Shown in pieces: positions 55,430-64,000 of a DNA stretch of 64,000 nucleotides. Origin of the DNA: Mauremys mutica (Eukaryota; Chordata; Testudines; Geoemydidae); assembly GCF_020497125.1 (NCBI RefSeq), contig NC_059072.1, positions 273,464,045 through 273,528,044 of the forward strand, given 5' to 3'. The notes below the pieces were generated by a model. It had not been told where the DNA came from. It saw only the letters and a program-made list of their open reading frames with translations, and made no database searches. Each line of letters opens with the position of its first letter. The first letter of the stretch is position 1. The translations under genes and the position numbers were made by a program.

Positions 55430-55672
55430 GTAGTGTGGTCTAGTAGATAGGGCACTAGTTTGGGAATCAGGAGATCCGGGTTCAGCCATTTTCTCTTGTG
55501 GATATTAGGCAAGTCACTTCATCTCTCTGTGCATTCCTTTGTCTTCTATGTTCCAACTGGAAGCTCCTTAGGACAGGGACTGTATTTTACTTTGTGTATG
55601 AAGACTGCCTAGCACAATGGAGCCATAATTTTGGTTGTGGCCTCTAGGTACTGCTATAATACAAATTACAAC
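55430..55672 (+). mobile_element. MIR-like CORE-SINE, decayed
   Basis: A tRNA-like head (gtggtctagtagatagggc, tcaggagatccgggttc) is followed by a core ggcaagtcacttcatctctc and a tail with ctgcctagcacaatggagcc. The order is as in the copy at 4643. The orientation is plus. Confidence 0.65.
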
Positions 55673-58600
55673 AACACAGGCTTTCCAGATACATTTGTTA
55701 ACACCTACACAATATATTCAGCAATATAAGGACACCTAAGGAACATGAATCTTTGGACACAGAACAGATATTTAATACTACAATACTATATGCTATTCCT
55801 TTAAGGAATTGAAGGAAGTATTCACACAGGCTTCTTCACCTATGCATGAGCATTTCATGTTGTCACTATACTAGTGCCTGTGATCCTGGAATTATGAGGT
55901 TACATCAATTATACTGCCTCCAAAAGTGTAAAAATAAATCAAACCTAAATTGCAAAACTGAAGAGATCCAAATTTGGTTTGCCAACAGATTTGACAGATA
56001 TTTTGGTGAGAGGTTACTGAAAAAATTGAATGAAAAACTTGGCACAAAATATGAAATGCTTAAAATCTGAAAATTATTATTTCAGAATAGTTCATTTTGT
56101 GAAAAAAATCATATTAAAATGGGATGGGCTCATTTTCAGCAAAATTGTTTTTACTGCACACTTCCAGTTTGCAACCTTGAAAATCTTTGCAATCATTTAT
56201 GTAACATTTAATTTAAACCTTTTAGATGCAAAGCGGACAAAGCATAATTATGAGAAGAATCAAATATTTTCTTTAATGTAACAGAACTGATTATTGCTAA
56301 AAAGCCTAATAAAATAAAAGTATTAACAAAAAAGAAAAAAAAATTGCTGGTGAATAATGCTCTAGTAGCACACCTTAGAGAAAATGAATTGGATTTCTCA
56401 TAGTTTGTATTTAGTCAAGATTATAAAAGTAGTCTCACCAGTAGTTGTTGTACAGTATAGTGACATTTAAGATGACAAATCTCACACACACCACCAAAAT
56501 AGATCTAGTGAAGGAAAAAATAACATTATTGTAATATCCATTATTTTTAATATGAACAACATTTTTAGTGCTTTTATAATGTATTAATTTTTCCACAATG
56601 GAAAAACATATTTTAAAGTTTTATGTTGGCAACCTTTGTTATTTATGCATTGATAGATTATGTAATATTAGATTTGTATTAAAGACTCATGTTTACATGA
56701 GAAGAAATAAGAACCCTATTCAGCAGAGATGTTCTTCATACTTTCAGCCTATTTAAGACATTTTGCCTCTCATGGAATCTTTTAAAACTTTTCTTTGTAG
56801 TCCTTCCAAAGATAGCCAAAAGAAGGAAAGAAGAAACATCATTTTAATCTTTCTTTCCATTGTTGTAGCATGCCTAGGAATTCACTGATATCATGCAACC
56901 AAGACACCTTATGTGGAAGAAACTTTAAGGTGCTGATAATAATCGCCCTTAAATATTTGTATAGAACCACAGACAGGGCAGCTGGAATTTTTTAAAATTA
57001 CTATATACAATTGTCTAGCTAATGACTTAAATAAAACAAAACCAGTCAGTTAAATAAACGTAACTACATACCACCAGTGCATTTCAAAAACTCATTCAAA
57101 TCTGAGAGATAGTGTCTGTTCCAGTGGTTTTCCTCATTTTACATACAGGGAATTTTTCAAACTAGTGGAATCTTTCAAATCAGGAGAAACATCTTAAGTA
57201 TGACCCCTGAAACAGGCAGCACATTATCATGTCCACAAAGAAAGAGCTTTGTCATAATTGACAGTAGGTGTGGCTAAAGCATGAATCAGATATATAGCAA
57301 TAGAGTGTTCTACAACGTGTGTGTCCATTACAGGTAAATAGGACCAGAGTGTCTAAATCTCTATGGTTAGAAACATGGTGGAGTCCATGAAGACACCTAT
57401 ATGTCTGGACTTTGGGACCAAATCTGATTTCTCTTATTCCGTCACGAGTTTGGTATTCTTGCATTCATCACCACTGACAATCAAACCTTTTTACCAGAAT
57501 AAGCCAGGCAGTTTGGGAGCGAAGCCAGTGCAACAATGTAAATCCTACATTCTGTGGGGTTTTTTTAAATGAATGTTTTAGAGACCTTTTAAATATGTTT
57601 TATTATTTTATTTTTTTTTAGAATAAATAAAAATCACACTTGCACAGGCTTGCACCCTGCCACTTATTCAAAATTACAAACAAAAGGCAATACAATATAG
57701 TCAGCTCTTCCATTCAACCAATTAACAGCATATAAAATATGTTAGTTCTATTTTTTTATACTTCAGTCATGAGTTATTTTTGGAAACAAACTGTTACAGA
57801 ATTTTCCTCCTTTTAGGCCCCAGACAGGTGCAGTTTGGGGAAAATATCCTTCATTTGAAGAGGGGAGAAGGAAACATTTATGGGGATGTTAACTTAAATG
57901 CCAAAAACAACAGTTTGTCTGTTTGAAGCTTCTCATAAAATTATAATATTCTCTTAAGATTAGAGATTAATAGCAGAGAGCAGGTGATGGTCACATGGTC
58001 TTGCAATTTATCACACGGATATATCTACCCCAAAAAATAATTCTTCTAGATGCACACTAACTATCTGTATTGAAACCAAAAACATGGGAGAAAAATGTGT
58101 ATCAATTCATCCTATCAGGTTTATATGGGGCTTGTGAAAGTCAGATTTGAGAAAATTTAAATAAAGTTTACAATGTTTAAAGATGCATTTGATTTCTTTC
58201 CATTTCGTCTCTGTATTATACATTTGCAACATCATGCACTGCTGCCAGAATACATTTTTAATAGAGGAAATGCTCTGAAATAAAATTGCTGGTACAAACA
58301 GACTATGAGCTGTGTATCTAATTTTTCTCCATAGTCTTCATGGCTTCATACAGTAATATACTTCCAAACACTTTATATGCAAACAACCTTTCTGAAATAA
58401 AGATCATCATGAGGCAAGGTATGAAAAACATGTAAGTGGACGTTTGCTTGGAATAGTTGCTCTGCTTTCTCTCTAGACACAACAATGCAAGGTAACACAA
58501 ATCCTATATATAGAGTTGTTTGCAGAATCAGGGCCTTTGTCCCTTTAGTTTTCTAAGTTTCTAAACCAAGGAAGAGTTAAAGTTACTGGAGAGATAATTC

Positions 58601-59572
58601 TGGTACTTGTCTTTAGAGCTCTGTCTTAACCCTAATAAAGTACATCTACAGTGAAAGTAAAATATGTATCTAATCTATGTTATGTTAAACTGCACAGAAG
58701 GAAAAATACCAGACCTGAGAATCTGTTTTTTTGTTGTGTGTATCTGGTCAAAGGCACTAACAGGAGTTATACACAATTATCAGGAGGTATCTATGTCCCC
58801 TAGAGTCTTGTGTGGCAGTCCTTTGGCTCTACCGTCCAACAAAAAAATATATTTTACATCCACAATACTTATTTTTATCCTGCAGTGGGAGAATAGGATC
58901 CTGTTATATCTCTCCATATCTAACCAGCCTACCATGGTTTTCCATTTAATTGCACTGAGCCAGATTTTCAATTAAGTTAGAGCTCTTATGTTCCACACAG
59001 GTCTAGACCCTACACCTGTGTTACACACTTAAAGCTGCTTTCAGATATTTCTAAGTGGTAGGAAGTTACGGCCAGCTGCTCCCTGATGCCCACACCCTCT
59101 TCTGTGCTGAGCATAAATATGGCCAAATGATTTAAGTGCATCAGAACAACAAAATAAACAGCTTGGCACAGTGAGATAGTGTCTTTAACTATAAGCAAAA
59201 GAACCCCTCTGTGGTCAGTTTCCAGTCAACTCCACCTGCAACTACTTGTAACTGAGATGTCATTCTTAGCTCTTTATCTCAGAATGCTCCTGTCCTTAAT
59301 AGTGCAGTACCCCACCCACACCCCACATCATAGGAAATGTAAAAATACACTTATTTGTCTCACATAAATAAGCATTAAAACTCATCTTCCTGATGTCCAC
59401 TCATCATTCATCTGACATGTACCCAAAAAGTACTTCTCTTGAGCATGGATCTGGCTTATTTCAGGTAGCCTATGAAAATGTCAGCCTCCACAACTTCATC
59501 ACACCCATCAAGTTCCTCTTGTAGAACTTTACATATCATCCAGGACCTGTATATGGGAAGGAAGCAGGCCAG
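55673..59572. other. Long non-coding A+T-rich stretch
   Basis: 3.9 kb without a supported gene. Frames are short and lack domains, and no repeat family was recognised. This is the longest apparently unique segment of the window. Confidence 0.5.
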
Positions 59573-59672
59573 GACATAAGAACATAAGAACAGTCATACT
59601 GGGTCAGACCAATGGTCTATCTAACCCAGTATCCTGTTTTCTGACAGTGGCCAATGCCAAGTGCCAGGACGG
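59573..59672 (-). mobile_element. CR1-type LINE 3' UTR fragment
   Basis: The wording ggacataagaacataagaac, agtcatactgggtcagaccaa, tgacagtggccaatgccaag is the inverted terminal part of the LINE family whose plus-strand 3' UTR begins at 17820. It has no coding part. Confidence 0.7.
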
Positions 59673-59954
59673 AGTACATGCAGTCATACTTTCCCACTCC
59701 AGCAACCAGCTTTGTTTATTGCAGCAAAAAGCTAAGGAAACATGTAGGTGTAAGAACTTTTTGTGGTACCCCCTCTGTGTTATGAAATCCTTTCGGGTGG
59801 ATTCAAGGAATGGTGGCAAACAGAGGACACCCTGGCAGTACAACTTCAATGGCTCCACTCTGCCAGGGAGTAGGAGGGGGTTGAAAGGGCCACAGAATCT
59901 GTGGAAGCACAGGGCTCATGCAGACAGTTCTGTTTTCTAGTGTTTGTTTGAAGC

Positions 59955-60179
59955 CTACCTGGGCTGGATGGCTTCATGGAGCTTGTGAAATAAAACACTA
60001 CAGGTTTCTTGCACTGATTCCCTCACCCAAGGTGTCATCTGGTTGAACTCTCCGAGATGAGATTTAATCACCACCAGGTCTTCATCTGGACTGAGTTTCT
60101 GGGGCTGGAGATCAGCTTTATTATCCCATAGTTCAACTCTCTTTTCATTGATTACAATCAGCCCCTTCCATCTCCCCAT
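59955..60179 (-). CDS. Unidentified coding-like ORF, possible exon or retroelement piece
   Basis: A 74-codon frame starting MGRWKGLIVINEKRVELWDN, with a middle VVIKSHLGEFNQMTPWVRES and end VLFHKLHEAIQPR. Its composition is protein-like (charged, balanced, with amphipathic segments), unlike most chance frames here. At its end the minus strand reads CCCAG|GTAGGC, a good splice-donor match just before the stop. I do not recognise the family and found no clear splice acceptor upstream or neighbouring coding exon. It could be a host exon, a processed fragment or part of a retroelement. Confidence 0.35.
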   Translation of the reverse strand: MGRWKGLIVINEKRVELWDNKADLQPQKLSPDEDLVVIKSHLGEFNQMTPWVRESVQETCSVLFHKLHEAIQPR

Positions 60180-60356
60180 GGCTATTTACTTTTTCTCTCC
60201 CTTTTTTCTATATGTGCATATTTCTCTTCCACTCCCCACACTCATTAAAACAATTGACCATTTTACTTCCTCTGGCAAAGGAGAAGGAAGGGGCCACTAC
60301 CAACATCCATCTATTTAAACAAACAAACAAACCAGAATTAGAACAGATAGACGTAT

Positions 60357-61127
60357 TGTCATAACCAGATAGTTAAGGGTTAATGCCTCTTTTACCTGTA
60401 AAGGGTTAAGAAGTTCACCTAGCCTAGCTGACACCTGACCAGAGGAACCAATGGGGGAACAAGATGTTTCAAAAGGAAGGAGGGAAGTTTCCTTTGTTTA
60501 GAGTCAGTTTCAGTTTGGCTGGAGTGGAAAAGATCAAGGAATCAGCTTCTTATCAGAGTAGTGTGTATTAGAAAAGAAATAAATAGGTTTATGTTTATTT
60601 TCTTTTTGTAACTTGTTTTGTGCAATTAGAGGAATAATCAAATTGAGTATTTTTTGTGTAACTAAGTTTTGCCCAGGGGAACATCCTCTGTGTTTTTGAA
60701 TCTGTTGTCTGTAAGATCAGCTTGTATGCTGTCTCTCAGAGGTTTTTTTCTTTTACCTTTCTTTTCTTTAATTAAAAGCCTTCTTTTTAAGAACCTGATT
60801 GATTTTTCCTTGTTTTTAGATCCAAGGGGATTGGATCTGGACTCACCAGGGATTGGTGGGAGGAAAAAACGGGGGGAGAAGTAATTCTTCCTTGTGTTAA
60901 GATCCAAGGAGTTTGGATCGGTGTTCACCAGGGAATTGGTAGAGGAGTCTCTCAAGGCTACCCAGGGAGGGGAAGGTTTTCAGGGGGAAGACAGTTTTTT
61001 TCCAAATGATGCAAATATTTGGATGGTGGCAGCATATTGATCTAAATTGGTAATTAAGCTTAGGGCTTCTCATGCAGGTCCCCACATCTATACTCTAAGG
61101 TTCAGAGTGGGGGTGAAACCTATGACA
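60357..61127. mobile_element. Solo LTR with TGTCATA...TATGACA ends
   Basis: 771 bp starting TGTCATAACCAG and ending AACCTATGACA, with perfect 7-bp inverted ends. Flanks CGTAT (60352-60356) and CATAT (61128-61132) differ only at a CpG-type position. An AATAAA lies near 60580. The sequence aagatccaaggagtttggat occurs twice in related form (60818 and 60900). There is no coding domain. Confidence 0.8.
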
Positions 61128-61499
61128 CATATACTTGATACATTGCCACTCAAATGGGAAATTGGTGCTGCCTTTCTTGGAATATACTATGTTCTTAGCA
61201 CCAGATGGTGTTGTATAAAGATAAATATAGCAGTATCTATAAGTCATCAGATGGGTTACATAAACATAGGCACATTTTCTAATGATGATTTTCCAAAATA
61301 TATCCACATTGCAACTATTTAACCACCTAGGAACCTTTCACTAAATATTTGGATGAAGAACCAAAACAGGAAAACATCAACAGTAATATGGCAAACCTTT
61401 ACTATACTAATTATTAGAATATTTGAACCATCTTTTTTATTTATTATAATTGTTTTACAAATACAAGAAGTATACCAAAACACAATATTCATCATAATA
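61128..61499. other. Non-coding DNA between LTR and L1-like LINE
   Basis: A+T-rich with no supported feature; may be the L1 3' end. Confidence 0.4.
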
Positions 61500-64000
61500 C
61501 ACAATGTAAGTAAATAGGGTTAAGATAAAGGGAGGGGAGGCAAAGTGGGTCTGCATTAATCACGGACCTCTAAAAATCAGCCCAAATTGCTTTGAATATT
61601 TTGAGCATTACCCTTCAGTGAGAATGCCAGTTGTTCATTAGTTGTGAGGTCAGCCATATACCTGAGCCAGTCATCAATATTTGCTGGAGATTGACATTTT
61701 CATTTTTGCAGGTTTAATTTTTAGTGACCAAATCTGTATGTTGAAAGCATGCTGTCTTGTTACAAGGTAATCTCCAAGTATCAGAAATATGTCCAAGTAC
61801 AAAACATAAAGGTGAAATCTCCAATTTAGCATCTGATATCAAATTCTTCCTTTGACCTACCTCATACTAGCAATTTTCAATATGGGACACTCCCAGAAAA
61901 TATGATCTAGTGTAGAACTAAAGAATTTACATTTCCAACAGTGGCCAGCATTTATGAGGATCTCTACCATTAGCCAGGGTGGGGTCAAATATATTCAAAA
62001 AACATGTCATTGGGTGAATAAGTTGTAGTCTCCGATCTATAGTTGCTTTTTTAACATTAGATAGAATTGTATTCCATTGGGTCAGAGGTAGTTGTGTATC
62101 CAAAACTCTATTAAGAACATTAGAACAGCCAGTATCCTGTCCTCTGACAGTGGCCAATGGTAGGTGCCCCAAAGAGAATGAACAGACAGGTTATCATCAG
62201 GTGATCCACGCCCTGTCACCCAATCCCAGATTCTGGCAAACAGAGGCTAGGGACACCATTTCTGCCCATTCTGGCTAATAGCTGGCTATTCCAATCAACT
62301 CTCAAATTTTGAATCTTTGGCATAGCTTTTTTGACAAGAAAATCTTAAAAAGATTAAATCCTGGCCAGCTAAATCCAGGAAGTTTCCTCTAAAATAATAA
62401 ATGTTCTGGAGGTTTTGGAGCTCCCAATGCATCCAGTCCAAATACATTTGTGAGTAAATGCTGCATTTGGAGAGATGTCCATACTCTGAAGGAAGGTAAG
62501 CCAAATTGTTGCTGTAAGATCTACAAATGGCTTAAATTTATTATAGTCAATTAGCTGTGACAGTCATAATTCCTCTCTCCATCCAATCTCTCCACATCTA
62601 GGTTTTGCCACTAATTTTAAGGATACAATTGCTCTAGGACTGCCTTTAAATGGAAGAATGGATGGAAGCAGACTTTCTAGCCAAATTTGACTAAACTTAC
62701 CTTCACAACTTTTTTATGGGAGCTCTGGAGCCATCCATAATAATTTGATTCTACAGGGCCTGAAAGTAGGAGAGAGAATACCAATTCTCATTCAGTCTGA
62801 ACCCAAAGTGGAGTCCATGTACTCATCTCTAACAGCTACAAAGATGTCTGTCTTAACAAAAAGAAGATATGATCAATTTTCATATTCGGAAAACAAAATG
62901 CTCCAGTGATATGGAGAGCTGAAATTTGTTCAAACTCAGACTACGTATCTTATCTGCACCCCAAAGGAGCAGTCTGAAAAATATATTGACTTTCTTAAAA
63001 TAAGTTTGAGAAATAGAAGTGAGGATATCCCTTAGTACATACAAAATTCTGTGAAGGACACTCATTTTTTAGTATATTAATTTTACCCCACAAACCGAGG
63101 TTAACAACCTCCATCTCCCCAAATTGTTAGCCACTTGGGCAATACTGGGTCTATATTTATTGTAGGGATGTCCTGAATGTTATTGGGAATCAGTATTCAT
63201 AAATATTTCATATAACAGGATTGCCATTGAAATTTTTAATTTGACAAAAGGCCCCTGGGGGCATATTTGTTAATGCCTAGGATTTCTGATTCACCTCAAT
63301 TAATTTTGTATCCTGAGAGGTGCCAAAACTTATCAATACTTTTGAAAAGGTTAGGTATAGTCACCTCAAGCTTAGATATAAATACAAGAGCATCATCCTC
63401 ATAGAGCATAATTTTGTGATCTGTTCGGCCCTCCCTGATACCGAGAATATGTTGATTTGCTCAGATGGCATATGCATGTCTATCTGTAGGTATGTAGTAC
63501 CAGACAAGTATTAGGGTTCCTATGTGGAGATGCAAAAGATTTATCAAGGGTTGGGTCTGGAATATTGTTAAAGTATCCAGCTATAGTAATATGATGGACC
63601 ACATCATTTATGCTCATAAAAAATAATGAAACAAAAAATGTCATCATCTTGGCGTGGTCCATAAAGATTGGCAAAGATGATTATAGAATTGCCAATTTCA
63701 GTCTTGAGGACATTAAATCTGCCCTCACTTTCAAAGACTGTGCTCAAAATATTAATATTGTTTTTAGGTGTTAGCATAGCAACATCCCTTGCTTTAGAAT
63801 TAAAGCAACTAGAAACTGAGAAGCCTACTCAATCTCTATACAAGTTTACAAGCTTGAAGTTCTGTCAGATGTGTCTTGTGGAGCATGAAAATGTTAACAT
63901 TCTCTTTAGCACTGAGTATATATATTTTGTCTTTTAATAGGGCTATTAAAACCCTTTATATTCTAGGAGACACATTTAATTATCAGAGCCATCATTGTTA
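61500..64000 (-). pseudogene. L1-like LINE ORF2, internally deleted, runs off window
   Basis: Minus-strand pieces from the right: endonuclease (63960-63480) with SKARDVAMLTPKNNINILS, EGRFNVLKTEIGNSI and ANLYGPRQDDD, then FNNIPDPTLDKS; then RT from its catalytic region, where consensus YADD reads YEDD (63392-63403), and FISKLEVTIPNLFKSIDKF; then LRILYVLRDILTSIS with YFKKVNIFFRLLLWG (62960-63065); then LTQWNTILSNVKKATIDRRL and CWKC...HIFWECP (61850-62100). The order and wording are of L1 ORF2, which is sparse in turtles. The RT N-terminus is absent. The ORF is full of frameshifts. Confidence 0.85.
62108..62290 (-). mobile_element. CR1-type LINE 3' UTR fragment inside the L1
   Basis: Inserted in the L1 C-terminal region: acattagaacagccagtatc, tgacagtggccaatggtagg, aatgaacagacaggttatca, ggcaaacagaggctagggac. 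It is the same family as 59573-59672 and the 3' end near 17820. Confidence 0.7.

Overview
The window is vertebrate nuclear DNA, most likely from a cryptodire turtle. No host protein-coding gene, rRNA or tRNA gene could be supported. The background is A+T-rich non-coding DNA packed with transposable elements of many ages. The turtle assignment is an inference from remembered repeat families: tRNA-derived SINEs of the cryptodiran type (4994-5084, 14689-14904, 21094-21242), many CR1-type LINE pieces, PIF/Harbinger DNA transposons that carry a Myb/SANT-like partner gene, short hAT elements with 8-bp target duplications, and a degraded L1-like LINE.

Layout. 1-6.4 kb: non-coding DNA with a short hAT element and SINE fragments. 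6.4-13.3 kb: a CR1 endonuclease relic, then a decayed minus-strand chromovirus-type Ty3/Gypsy element (integrase, RNase H, RT, gag and a 533-bp LTR), split by a 2.2-kb Harbinger element. 14.2-16.7 kb: a minus-strand CR1 relic carrying four later insertions, one of them a SINE palindrome nested in a hAT element. 17.1-19.8 kb: two plus-strand CR1 pieces, the second with 5' UTR, ORF1 (SGNH-esterase-like) and the start of the ORF2 endonuclease. 19.9-20.9 kb: a solo LTR with a 4-bp target duplication.

23.4-28.0 kb holds the best-preserved element: a 4.6-kb Ty3/Gypsy retrotransposon, probably Mag clade. It has two 191-bp LTRs that differ at only 2 positions, a primer site matching tRNA-Ser(GCU), gag, protease, RT, RNase H, integrase and a polypurine tract. 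Its reading frame is nevertheless broken by one frameshift and three in-frame stops.

33.5-36.3 kb is an old HARBI1-like transposase relic, itself hit by a GC-rich hAT element and a 296-bp MITE. 37-47 kb has CR1 3' ends, a solo LTR and a hAT 3' end beside a 120-bp palindrome. 47.9-52.5 kb is a 4.6-kb PIF/Harbinger element with two convergent genes: a Myb/SANT-like protein on plus and a DDE transposase on minus. The catalytic triad is visible, but both genes carry stops. It is interrupted by an LTR fragment. 52.5-61 kb has more MITE, SINE and LTR copies. From about 61.5 kb to the window end lies a minus-strand L1-like LINE with an internal deletion; it continues beyond the window.

The genes here work only inside mobile elements: the Harbinger pair (DNA-binding partner plus transposase) could once have mobilised the short TIR-sharing MITEs, and LINE enzymes would have served the SINEs. 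No undescribed autonomous system is evident. The points most worth checking are the nested structures, the inverted SINE pair under one target duplication, the palindromes, and one unidentified coding-like ORF at 59955-60179.
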